Shown here: piece by piece, positions 1-7,796 of the stretch
Layout of the letters: every line of letters starts with the position of its first letter
How positions within the stretch are numbered: position 1 is the first letter of the stretch
Origin: Rhodospirillales bacterium
GTDB taxonomy: Bacteria; Pseudomonadota; Alphaproteobacteria; Acetobacterales; Acetobacteraceae
NCBI GenBank assembly: GCA_025351925.1
Contig: JANXVC010000308.1
Location: 1 to 39,209, forward strand
Length of the DNA stretch: 39,209 nucleotides
Direction of reading: 5' to 3'
Position numbers and translations under genes: made by a program
Notes under the pieces: generated by a model
What the model was told of the DNA's origin: nothing
The model's input: only the letters and a program-made list of their open reading frames with translations
Database searches by the model: none

Positions 1-2114
1 TCGCGATCAACAACGCCGACACCACTAAAGGCGAGGTGCTGCGCTACTCCACCAACGCTGCTACGGGTGCCACCACGAGCACGGTCGTCGCGAGCAACTT
101 GAACAACCCGCGCGGCATGTCGTTTGGTCCTGATGGCAACCTGTATGTGCTGGAGCAGGGCACCGGCACCTCGGCCAACGCGCCCGACGCCGCCACTGCT
201 CCCGTGATCCCGTTCATTCCTGGCTTGGTCAGTGAGCGCGGCGGTTACACCGGTTCGATCACCAAGGTGGACATCGCCAGCCCGGCTGGCGGCCAGGATC
301 GCGTTTACACCGGTCTGCCTTCATTCCGTGAGTTCAACCCGACGACGGGCCAGGATCGCGTGATCTCCATTGGCCCGAACGCCCTCACCATCACCCCGGA
401 CGGCACCGCTTACATCGCCTCCGGCGGCGGGCTTGCACCGGAGACGGCCGTCGCGGTTGGCGCGATCGGCGACAACCTGCAGGGTGTGCTGAAGCTCGAC
501 GGGCTGTTCGGCAGCGATCCGTCGAAGGCCACCTACACGGCGCAGTTCAACGCCCTGGCCTACGCGGCAGCGAACGGCCCCGATGGCGCGACGACCCTAT
601 ACAACACCGAAAGCAACCTTTACGACATTCTTCAGGGTTCAGACGGTAAGCTCTATACCGTGGATGCCGCCCGTAACCTTATTTATGGGCTGACCAGCGA
701 CGGCTCGACACTGGACAGCGTAACCGTCATCCAGAAGCAGCCACCCGTGCTGACGCCTCCGCAATATGCGGCCGTGGTTGCAGCCGGCGGTGATCCCACA
801 AAGCAGTATGCGGCCGAGATCGCCAACACTACCTATAAGGCTTCGAACAGCGTGCCGGACGTTCCCGGGAACGTCCCCCTCGCCGGTCTTGCTGCCGCTG
901 CTGCCGCTGCTGGTCTCACGGCGACCGCCGCTTCACCAACCGATCCTGCCGTTCCCGCCGGCACCAATCCCGCGCCACGTGGCGAGGATGGGACCGGAAC
1001 TGGCGTCAGTGGGAGCACGGGCGTCAACTTGACGACCGCTCTGCCTACGCTTCCCGCCGGTGCGAGCTTCGCACCTGCCCTACCCGGGGCGACCGATCCG
1101 GTTAGTCCGCCTGTGTTCGCCGGCAACATCTATTCTAACAACTACAGCCCGTTCTTCGGCAACTATGCTCCTGCACCGTCCGACCCGCTTGCTCTGAAGG
1201 CCGGTGACAGCAACACCTACACCGCGTCGAAGCTTGTCGTGTTTGGCGACCGGCTAGCCGACAACGGCAACACGGTCGCGCTTGAAAAGTCGCTTGGCCA
1301 GGCGCCAGGGGCCACGTCGGTTCCCTACTCGCCGACTGGCAACTTCACAGATGGCCCCAAGTGGACCACCGACCTCGCGCAGATGCTTGGGGCAACGGCG
1401 CCCTCGCAGCAAGAGAACGTCGCCTTCGAAAACGCGACCGGCCGGCCGCTTGGTGTCCCTGACCCGTTTGCTCCCAATGCAAGCAAGACCAACCTTGCGA
1501 CTTTTGCCGGGCAAATCCAGCAGTTCGAGAAGCAGGATGGATCCTTTACGTCGAGCGACGTAGTCTCGGTGACATTTGGCGGTAATGACATCTCGCTGCC
1601 GGGTGACCTGCCGCCGGATCAGGGCGTCACCGCGAGCGTCAATGCGATCATCGCTGGACTGGGCCAATTGGCTGATTTGGGCGCCAAGCATTTCTTGGTT
1701 TCCAACCTGCCGGACATCTCGATTGCGCCGCTGTTCAGCGATCCAGGATTTTTGGCAGCGACGGGAGCGACGCCAGCTCTGTTCCAAGGCTTGGTAGGTG
1801 AGTTCAACACCGAACTTGCCGCCGGACTTAAGAGCTTCCAGGCCTCAACCGGCTTGGACGTCAAGACTTTGGACCTGAATAAATTGTTCCAGGGAATCGT
1901 GAACGATCCCGCCGCATACGGCTTTACCAACATTACCCAGCCAGTGCTCATCAGCACTCCCAACGCTGGCACAAATCCTGTGTACAATCCGGCCATCGTC
2001 GGCCAGGACCCGCAGGTTGAGCATGGTTCGCTGTTCCTTGACCCATTCTTTGATCCGACGGCGTTGGGTCAGGCGCTTATTGCTCAGACCGCTCGCAATA
2101 CCCTTGTAGGTTAA
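1..2114 (+). CDS. ScyD/ScyE-type beta-propeller fused to inactive SGNH/GDSL-like domain (5'-truncated)
   Basis: The reading frame is open through the left edge, so the gene begins outside the window; the GTG at 36 is only an internal codon. The first ~260 visible residues carry blade motifs such as NNPRGMSFGPDGNLYVLEQG, TGSITKVD, RVYTGLPS and ILQGSDGKLYTVDA, matching the ScyD/ScyE family of extracytoplasmic beta-propellers from scytonemin loci. An Ala/Pro/Gly/Thr-rich linker follows. From about residue 395 (counted from 36) an SGNH/GDSL-esterase-like domain begins with VVFGDRLADNGN; block III (FGGNDIS) and a C-terminal FDPTALGQALIAQ are visible. The nucleophile Ser of GDSL is Arg (codon 1251-1253), and the catalytic His of the usual DxxHPT block is absent (DPFFDPT). 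The C-terminal domain is therefore probably non-hydrolytic, perhaps binding or structural. The gene lies just upstream of ScyA- and ScyC-like genes. The family call is confident; the function of the fusion is inferred. Confidence 0.82.
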   Translation, partial: AINNADTTKGEVLRYSTNAATGATTSTVVASNLNNPRGMSFGPDGNLYVLEQGTGTSANAPDAATAPVIPFIPGLVSERGGYTGSITKVDIASPAGGQDRVYTGLPSFREFNPTTGQDRVISIGPNALTITPDGTAYIASGGGLAPETAVAVGAIGDNLQGVLKLDGLFGSDPSKATYTAQFNALAYAAANGPDGATTLYNTESNLYDILQGSDGKLYTVDAARNLIYGLTSDGSTLDSVTVIQKQPPVLTPPQYAAVVAAGGDPTKQYAAEIANTTYKASNSVPDVPGNVPLAGLAAAAAAAGLTATAASPTDPAVPAGTNPAPRGEDGTGTGVSGSTGVNLTTALPTLPAGASFAPALPGATDPVSPPVFAGNIYSNNYSPFFGNYAPAPSDPLALKAGDSNTYTASKLVVFGDRLADNGNTVALEKSLGQAPGATSVPYSPTGNFTDGPKWTTDLAQMLGATAPSQQENVAFENATGRPLGVPDPFAPNASKTNLATFAGQIQQFEKQDGSFTSSDVVSVTFGGNDISLPGDLPPDQGVTASVNAIIAGLGQLADLGAKHFLVSNLPDISIAPLFSDPGFLAATGATPALFQGLVGEFNTELAAGLKSFQASTGLDVKTLDLNKLFQGIVNDPAAYGFTNITQPVLISTPNAGTNPVYNPAIVGQDPQVEHGSLFLDPFFDPTALGQALIAQTARNTLVG

Positions 2115-2162
2115 TGGTAGGTAGATAAAGTTCTGGCAGTCGGTTCGTATTCGGACAGGCAA

Positions 2163-2186
2163 GATGACGGTCTTCGGACCGTCATC
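2163..2186 (+). terminator. Perfect 10-bp stem with TTCG loop downstream of the ScyE-like gene
   Basis: GATGACGGTC-TTCG-GACCGTCATC forms a perfect 10-bp hairpin with a very stable UUCG tetraloop, about 50 bases after the stop codon. No clear T-run follows, so it may be a 3'-end-protecting or processing stem-loop or a weak terminator rather than a classic intrinsic terminator. It separates the propeller gene from the scyA-like operon. Confidence 0.5.
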
Positions 2187-2221
2187 GCTGGTAATAGTTA
2201 AATAAAACTGAAGAGATCAGC

Positions 2222-2374
2222 ATGTTGAGGACAGCATCGAGTGTCGAGCTGCCTTGTGTTGCATTCTTTACTAGGCGCGGTATGGCGGTTCTCACCGTCA
2301 TGCCGGTCGTTTCCATTGCACTCAAGCTCACCCGCTTCGGCGTTGGGCAGACTTTACGGAGGATCCGGACATGA
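2222..2374 (+). CDS. Possible 50-residue leader ORF coupled to scyA
   Basis: An ATG at 2222 opens a 50-codon frame (MLRTASSVELPC..., ending ...LRRIRT). Its TGA (2372-2374) overlaps the ATG of the next gene as ATGA, the same coupling used elsewhere in this operon. A weak purine-rich stretch (GAAGAG) lies about 6 bases before the ATG. The product has a hydrophobic middle (MAVLTVMPVVSIAL) and basic ends. It contains no Trp and only one Tyr/Phe-rich patch, so it is not a conventional trp attenuator peptide. It could be a chance frame in the 256-base gap between genes; the overlap is the main argument for it. Confidence 0.25.
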   Translation: MLRTASSVELPCVAFFTRRGMAVLTVMPVVSIALKLTRFGVGQTLRRIRT

Positions 2375-4194
2375 CGGCTGACAGTCTCGCGGAGTTCGGC
2401 GGCGACCTTCTGGAAGCCGATCACACATCGGACCACAGCACGCCGGCGACGGCACTGGCGCCGACGACAGTAGCGGACGGCCTCGCCGCATCGCTTCGCA
2501 GCATGGGTGTATCACACGCGCTCGGCGTTTGCGGCGGCGCACAAGCGTTACTGTGGGCGGCCTTTTCAAAGCACCTGGACGTGTTGCACTTCCGTCATGA
2601 GTGCGGCGCTGCGTTCGCCGCCACCGAGGCGCATTTTGTTAGCGGACGTCCGGTCGTGGTGTTCACGACCACCGGGCCCGGCATCACCAACGTCCTGACC
2701 GGCACGCTCGCGGCACGGAGCGAAGGCGCCAAGCTCGTGCTCGTGACCGCCTATCAGTCCGCGCCGTTCCGGGGCCGTGGCGGTATCCAAGAGACCAGCA
2801 GCTACACTATGCCGACCAGCGCCATGTTTGAGGCCGGTGCCTGGTTCGACGACGCGGTTGTCCTGGAGACGCCGGACCAGTTGCCGCAGGTGCTGCGCCG
2901 CATTGCGGCCGGCCTGCAGCGTGCTGGCGGCTACGTCGCCCATATCAGTATTCCCAACGCGGTGCAGGGCGCGCCTCTCACCAAGCCGTTGCCAACGTTG
3001 ACCGTTCAGCATGCAAACTCCGCCTCGGGCGTATCCAGCCGTCCAGGCGTGAACCGCGCCGCCGTGGCACGCTGCGTCGAGATGCTGACGGCTGAACCGT
3101 TCGCGATCTGGGCAGGTTTCGGCGCCCGCGGCGCTGCGCCGGCACTGCTCAAGTTGGCGGAGCGCGCTGGAGCCCCTGTGATGTGCTCGCCGCGGGCAAA
3201 GGGCGTGTTTCCCGAGGATCATCCGTTGTTCATCGGCGTCACGGGCATGGGCGGACATACCGCTTCCGCCGTGGCCTACATGCAGGAGCATGCGCCGCAT
3301 CGCGTGCTCGTCTTGGGCACCCGGCTGGGTGAGCCGACGTCGTTCTGGAACCCGGCACTCGTCCCGGATGGCGGATTCATCCACGTGGATATCGACTCCA
3401 CCGTGCCCGGCGTCGCTTACCCGCACGCTGAAACCTACGCCGTGCAAGCCGATGTCGGCGATTTCCTGGCGGAACTGCTCGATGCCTGGCCGGCAGCCGC
3501 GGTCGAGACGCTCGCTCCCGCATTGCCGCGCCCGCATCCTAGCCATCCGGTGCCCGGCGGTTCAGGCCGGGTTCGCCCGCACGCTTTGATGTCGGCTATC
3601 CAGCGCAATATTGTGGACGGTACCGACGCTGTTGTGCTCGCCGAATCCGGCAACTCCTTCACCTGGGCGACGCACTACCTTCGGTTTGCACAGCCGCAGC
3701 GGTATCGCGTCAGCACGAACCTCGGCTCCATGGGGCATGCGGCGACCGGCGTGCTTGGTGCGGCGCTTGGACGCGGCGGCAAGGCGGTCGCGATCGTCGG
3801 CGACGGCGCGATGTTGATGAACATGGAGGTCAACACCGCGGCCAAGCAGGGTTTGCCGGTAGTGTGGATCGTGCTGAACGACGGTCGTTACAATATGTGC
3901 TATCAGGGCATGGCCGCGCTGGACATGGCAGGGTTTGCCGACGCTACCTTCCCGCCCACCGACTTTGCGATGCTGGCCCGCGCCATGGGTGCGGACGGCG
4001 CGCGGGTGGAGAGTGAGAACGGTCTGGAGGCTGGCCTGGCGCAGGCGCTCGCTGCGTCGGGACCGTTTGTGCTCGACGTTCTTATCGACGCCGATCAGGT
4101 CGCCCCGACCAATGGACGCAACGAGGGTCTGCGCGTGGCGCGGCCGGTTCAGCGTCACGAGGGTTTCAGCTTCCCGGTCATTGCAGCCAACTAA
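2371..4194 (+). CDS. scyA: ThDP-dependent acyloin synthase, ScyA-like (acetolactate synthase fold)
   Basis: This 607-residue protein has the three-domain acetolactate-synthase/pyruvate-oxidase fold. The Pyr domain carries the cofactor-activating Glu in RHECGAAFAATEA (E77), and the PP domain has the Mg/ThDP motif from GDG (477-479) to ND (503-504). The start at 2371 has a strong SD, GGAGG, 8 bases upstream. A true biosynthetic AHAS would normally be followed by its small regulatory subunit (ilvN/H). Here the next gene is ScyC-like and is followed by trp/aro/tyrA genes, as in cyanobacterial scytonemin loci, where ScyA condenses indole-3-pyruvate with 4-hydroxyphenylpyruvate and loses CO2. About 25 extra residues precede the usual N-terminus. 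The ThDP enzyme call is essentially certain. The ScyA role is inferred from context and could be another acyloin-forming carboligase. Confidence 0.85.
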   Translation: MTADSLAEFGGDLLEADHTSDHSTPATALAPTTVADGLAASLRSMGVSHALGVCGGAQALLWAAFSKHLDVLHFRHECGAAFAATEAHFVSGRPVVVFTTTGPGITNVLTGTLAARSEGAKLVLVTAYQSAPFRGRGGIQETSSYTMPTSAMFEAGAWFDDAVVLETPDQLPQVLRRIAAGLQRAGGYVAHISIPNAVQGAPLTKPLPTLTVQHANSASGVSSRPGVNRAAVARCVEMLTAEPFAIWAGFGARGAAPALLKLAERAGAPVMCSPRAKGVFPEDHPLFIGVTGMGGHTASAVAYMQEHAPHRVLVLGTRLGEPTSFWNPALVPDGGFIHVDIDSTVPGVAYPHAETYAVQADVGDFLAELLDAWPAAAVETLAPALPRPHPSHPVPGGSGRVRPHALMSAIQRNIVDGTDAVVLAESGNSFTWATHYLRFAQPQRYRVSTNLGSMGHAATGVLGAALGRGGKAVAIVGDGAMLMNMEVNTAAKQGLPVVWIVLNDGRYNMCYQGMAALDMAGFADATFPPTDFAMLARAMGADGARVESENGLEAGLAQALAASGPFVLDVLIDADQVAPTNGRNEGLRVARPVQRHEGFSFPVIAAN

Positions 4195-4222
4195 CGCCAA
4201 ACTAAAGCGGAGTACGATCGGC

Positions 4223-5170
4223 ATGGAAAGCAACACCTTCGCAACGTCCACCTATATCGAGACGCAGGAGTCAGCCGCGTTTGAATACCTGCGCGATCTG
4301 CGCAACCTCGATGAGTGGACACTCTACAGCCGCATGATTGAGCAGATGGATGAGAACACCTGGCGCGGCACTGCGTCGGGCTATCAGCACGATCTGTATT
4401 ACCATGTGCGTCCGATCGAGACCGGGATGTTCCGCGGCGTCGAGTGGCACTGCGGGTATGAATACAAGAAGTATTTCCAGTGCTATCCGACGTTCTTGTT
4501 CCCGGCGAGCTACCTGGGTTCTGACGAGCCGGGCGTTTACTTCCACTGGCTCAGCTTCTGTGGCCCGGATCGCCGCACTCCGATGATTATGCAAGGCATC
4601 CATTTGGTGCATACGGCGGAAATCCGTTCGCTGAAGGGTGCCTTGGAGCGTAAGGCTGGCCTCGATCGGGCGGCGCATGGCCGCTTTGAAATCAAGACTA
4701 ACTCCATCTTCGTCGATGCGCCGGTCGAGCTCGCCGCTGACTACCTCGGCAACTTGAAGAATATGGGTGAGTGGGGCTTCTCGGTGCATCCGAACGGACC
4801 CGTCGATCCCGATAGGGGCAGTTTTACGGATGAGTACGGCCAAGAGGTCGAGGTTGTCGTGCGCAACCATGACATGGGTAATTATACGATCATCGAGTTT
4901 GAGCATCGCTACGTGAAGTCGAATTGGACGCAGCGCAGTTGCATGGTGCTCGTGCCCTGCTCCTACGCGTTCGGCAATCCGGAGGCGCGCGGCTGCGTCC
5001 AGCATCGCATTGCGTTCTTTGAGAAGAATGCGATGCCGAAGCACGGCAAGCTGCAGATCGAGGACTACGGCGCGGAGAGCATGAGCCTCAAGCGCGTTCT
5101 GGAGAACAAGGCCGGCAATCTAACCTCGTTTGCGCGGGGCATGAGCTATATCTCCGAGGCCGCAGCATGA
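4223..5170 (+). CDS. scyC: ScyC-like cyclase (tandem SRPBCC-like halves)
   Basis: The 315-residue product is cytoplasmic, with no signal peptide or membrane segment. Start at ATG 4223 with GGAG about 10 bases upstream, 28 bases after the scyA stop. Two halves repeat the same opening pattern: [11 protein letters not shown] (22-32) and [11 protein letters not shown] (174-184), 152 residues apart, suggesting duplicated START/SRPBCC-type cavities as in polyketide-cyclase-like folds. The size, duplicated architecture and position directly after a ScyA-like enzyme match cyanobacterial ScyC, which cyclises and decarboxylates the ScyA product to a tricyclic indole ketone. Its stop overlaps the next start (ATGA), implying coupled translation with trpG. 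ScyC orthology is inferred by memory of family features and synteny; a generic SRPBCC protein is the alternative. Confidence 0.72.
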   Translation: MESNTFATSTYIETQESAAFEYLRDLRNLDEWTLYSRMIEQMDENTWRGTASGYQHDLYYHVRPIETGMFRGVEWHCGYEYKKYFQCYPTFLFPASYLGSDEPGVYFHWLSFCGPDRRTPMIMQGIHLVHTAEIRSLKGALERKAGLDRAAHGRFEIKTNSIFVDAPVELAADYLGNLKNMGEWGFSVHPNGPVDPDRGSFTDEYGQEVEVVVRNHDMGNYTIIEFEHRYVKSNWTQRSCMVLVPCSYAFGNPEARGCVQHRIAFFEKNAMPKHGKLQIEDYGAESMSLKRVLENKAGNLTSFARGMSYISEAAA

Positions 5171-5913
5171 GCGCCGCAAGCGACCAGCCCGGTCTGGCTG
5201 GGGCACCCTGGGGCGGGGCTGAGGGCCTATTGGCAGAGCGCGTCCTGCGACAGGTTGCCGAACGCTCGATACAGCCCGATTTGCAACCTAAAGCGGAGTG
5301 GCAAAGCCCCGCCACGGTCGCAGCACGAACACTGTTTTTGCTCGACAACTACGACAGCTTCACGTTCAACCTGTTTCACCGGCTTGGCGAACTCGGGGCC
5401 AAGGTTGAGGTTGTCCGGAATGACGCACTCACGCCGGATAAGGCGCTTGCCCTTGGGCTCGACGCCGTCGTGGTGTCACCCGGTCCCTGCGATCCCGACC
5501 GTGCGGGAATTTCACTCCGTCTGATTGAGGCTGCCGCAACGGTTTGCCCGGTGCTCGGCGTGTGCCTAGGCCATCAGGCAATCGGCCAGGTGTTCGGCGG
5601 TAAGGTCATCCGCGCACCGGCGCCGATGCACGGCAAGGTCAGCCTGATCCATCATGACGACACTGGCCTGTTCGCCGGCCTGCCCAACCCGTTCCCGGCA
5701 ACGCGCTACCATAGCCTGATCGTCGAACGGAACAGCCTGCCTTCGACGTTGCTCGTCAATGCTTGGACGGAGGACGGTCTAATCATGGGGCTGCGTCACA
5801 CGAGCCTCCCCGTGCATGGCGTGCAGTTCCATCCGGAAAGCATCGAGACGGACGCCGGTCATGCCCTGCTGCGCAACTTTCTCGCGCTCGTGCCGGAGAG
5901 GGCAGGGGCATGA
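5167..5913 (+). CDS. trpG: Anthranilate synthase component II (glutamine amidotransferase)
   Basis: Class I glutamine amidotransferase of 248 residues that supplies ammonia to TrpE for anthranilate synthesis. Visible are [11 protein letters not shown] (60-69), the oxyanion-strand SPGPCDP, the nucleophile in [10 protein letters not shown] (C133), and the His/Glu pair in [10 protein letters not shown] (H222, E224). The family normally starts within a few residues of the LDNYDSF motif and is about 190-200 residues long; here about 55 extra, poorly characterised residues precede it. The start is supported by ATGA overlap with scyC, and no internal start with a good SD is obvious. The stop again overlaps trpD by ATGA. 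PabA (aminodeoxychorismate synthase) is a related possibility, but adjacency to trpD/trpC/trpE favours TrpG. Confidence 0.93.
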   Translation: MSAASDQPGLAGAPWGGAEGLLAERVLRQVAERSIQPDLQPKAEWQSPATVAARTLFLLDNYDSFTFNLFHRLGELGAKVEVVRNDALTPDKALALGLDAVVVSPGPCDPDRAGISLRLIEAAATVCPVLGVCLGHQAIGQVFGGKVIRAPAPMHGKVSLIHHDDTGLFAGLPNPFPATRYHSLIVERNSLPSTLLVNAWTEDGLIMGLRHTSLPVHGVQFHPESIETDAGHALLRNFLALVPERAGA

Positions 5914-6935
5914 GCGACGCGCTGCGACCAATCATGGGAGTGCTGGGCAGCGGCGCGCGGCTGAGTGCGGAGCAGACCGAGGCGGCGTTCGACCTTATCA
6001 TGGAGGGCGCCGCAACGCCGTCTCAGGTTGGCGGGCTGCTGATGGCGATGCGCGTCCGTGGCGAGACGGTTGAGGAGATCGTCGGCGCCACACGGGCCAT
6101 GCGCGGGCGCATGCTCCGGGTGTCGGCGCCGGAGGGTGCGATTGATACCTGCGGCACCGGCGGGGATGGGGCGCAGACGCTGAACATCTCGACTGCAGTC
6201 TCGTTCGTGGTCGCTGGCTGCGGTGTGCCGGTTGCCAAGCACGGCAACCGTGCGTTGTCGTCGAAGTCTGGTGCAGCCGACGTACTCGAAGCGTTGGGCG
6301 TCAATATCGATGCAGCGCCGGACGCGGTCGGCCGGGCGTTCCATGAGGCGAATGTCGGGTTTTTGTTCGCCCCGCAGCACCATGGCGCCATGCGGCATGT
6401 CGGCCCGAGCCGGCGTGAGCTCGGCACGCGGACAATCTTCAATCTGCTCGGGCCGTTGTCCAACCCCGCGGAGACCCGGCGGCAGCTGCTTGGCGTGTTC
6501 GCCCCACAATGGCTGGTTCCGTTCGCCGAGGTGCTGCGCGTCTTGGGCAGTGAGCGGGCCTGGATCGTGCACGGCCATGATGGGCTGGACGAACTCACCA
6601 CGACGACCCATTCCTCGGTCGCCGAATTGCGCTTTGGCGAGATCAGGCAGTTTGACGTGGTGCCTGAGCAGGCCGGCGTTGCCCGGGCGACGCTCGATGA
6701 CCTGCGAGGCGGCGACGCGCGGGACAACGCGGCGGCGCTCCGGGCGCTGCTGCACGGCCAGGCCGGGCCATACCGGGACGTCGTGGTGCTGAACGCAGCG
6801 GCGGCGTTGGTGGTAGCCGACCGGGCTGGGGATCTAGGGCGCGGCGCTGAGCTGGCCCGCCGTTCGATCGACTCTGGCGCGGCCGCAGGTCGGCTGGAGG
6901 CGTTGGTGCGTGCCACCAACGGAGTGCTGGCATGA
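5910..6935 (+). CDS. trpD: Anthranilate phosphoribosyltransferase
   Basis: Transfers phosphoribose from PRPP to anthranilate, the second step of the tryptophan branch. The 341-residue product shows the PRPP/diphosphate-binding signature [17 protein letters not shown], the [21 protein letters not shown] segment and the [10 protein letters not shown] motif, all typical of TrpD. Length is normal. The ATG at 5910 overlaps the trpG stop (ATGA), and its own stop overlaps trpC in the same way, so trpG, trpD and trpC form a translationally coupled run. An upstream frame-compatible start within trpG is less likely given this junction. Confidence 0.96.
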   Translation: MSDALRPIMGVLGSGARLSAEQTEAAFDLIMEGAATPSQVGGLLMAMRVRGETVEEIVGATRAMRGRMLRVSAPEGAIDTCGTGGDGAQTLNISTAVSFVVAGCGVPVAKHGNRALSSKSGAADVLEALGVNIDAAPDAVGRAFHEANVGFLFAPQHHGAMRHVGPSRRELGTRTIFNLLGPLSNPAETRRQLLGVFAPQWLVPFAEVLRVLGSERAWIVHGHDGLDELTTTTHSSVAELRFGEIRQFDVVPEQAGVARATLDDLRGGDARDNAAALRALLHGQAGPYRDVVVLNAAAALVVADRAGDLGRGAELARRSIDSGAAAGRLEALVRATNGVLA

Positions 6936-7729
6936 GCGACAGGCTGGCGGAGATCTGCGCGGTCAAACGCGAGCATGTCGCAGCCTGCAAGGCCCGACGG
7001 CCGTTGCGCGAGGTTGAGGCTGCGCTGCCTAGGCAGCCGCCACGCGGCTTCATCGACGCGTTGCGCGCAATGGTGGCGACAGGGCAGCCTGGCCTGATTG
7101 CCGAAATCAAGCGGGCTAGCCCAAGCAAAGGGTTGATCCGCGCCGACTTCGATCCGGCGACACTGGCGCAGGCCTACGCAGCCGGCGGCGCGGCCTGCCT
7201 GTCCGTGCTGACCGACGGACCGTATTTTCAGGGCGCCGACGAGTACCTCGTTGCAGCGCGCGAAGCGGCTGCTTTGCCGGCGCTCCGCAAGGATTTTACC
7301 ATCGATCCCTATCAGATTTTCGAGGCACGGGCGCTCGGTGCTGATGCAGTTCTGTTGATCATCGCGGCGCTTGACGACGCGCAGGCGGCGGAACTGGAAG
7401 CGGCGGCCCACTCGCTTGGCCTCAACGTGCTGATCGAAGTGCACGACGAGGCGGAGCTGGACCGCGCGTTGCGGCTGCGGTCGCCGCTCATCGGAGTCAA
7501 CAATCGCAACCTCAAGACCTTCGAGGTTGACCTGGCCACGACCGAGCGGCTGGCGCAACTGCTGCCGGCTGGATGCATGCTGGTCTGCGAAAGCGGCATT
7601 AGTACGCCTGCGGACATCGCCCGGATGCGCGCTGCCGGAGCATCCTGCTTCCTGGTGGGCGAGAGCTTGATGCGGCAGGCGGACGTCAGAACGGCGACGG
7701 CGACTCTGCTGGGCAAAGTGCCAGCGTAA
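6932..7729 (+). CDS. trpC: Indole-3-glycerol-phosphate synthase
   Basis: TIM-barrel enzyme of 265 residues converting carboxyphenylamino-deoxyribulose phosphate to indole-3-glycerol phosphate. The catalytic Lys segment [60 protein letters not shown] and the phosphate-binding C-terminal VCESGI...FLVGESLMR are all present. It is monofunctional: there is no fused TrpF (phosphoribosylanthranilate isomerase) domain. TrpF, TrpA and TrpB are absent from the window. The ATGA overlap with trpD fixes the start. Confidence 0.97.
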   Translation: MSDRLAEICAVKREHVAACKARRPLREVEAALPRQPPRGFIDALRAMVATGQPGLIAEIKRASPSKGLIRADFDPATLAQAYAAGGAACLSVLTDGPYFQGADEYLVAAREAAALPALRKDFTIDPYQIFEARALGADAVLLIIAALDDAQAAELEAAAHSLGLNVLIEVHDEAELDRALRLRSPLIGVNNRNLKTFEVDLATTERLAQLLPAGCMLVCESGISTPADIARMRAAGASCFLVGESLMRQADVRTATATLLGKVPA

Positions 7730-7796
7730 GCGTTTGAAGCGGTAGGACTTTATGGACCACGAGCAACGAGCTCGCTTCGACACGCGAGGACCTAAA

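Noticed and set aside
2115-2370. trp-type attenuator ahead of the operon
   Set aside because: The short ORF here has no Trp codons, and I could not find alternative terminator/antiterminator stems with a T-run.
2371-4194. Housekeeping acetolactate synthase large subunit (ilvB)
   Set aside because: No ilvN/ilvH or ilvC follows. The neighbours are a ScyC-like protein and aromatic biosynthesis genes, so a branched-chain role is unlikely, though the fold is the same.
6023-7783. Long minus-strand open frame (586 codons) across trpD-trpC
   Set aside because: It lies antisense to clearly conserved trpD and trpC, its translation is Arg/Ser/Ala-rich without family motifs, and such frames are expected from high third-position GC.
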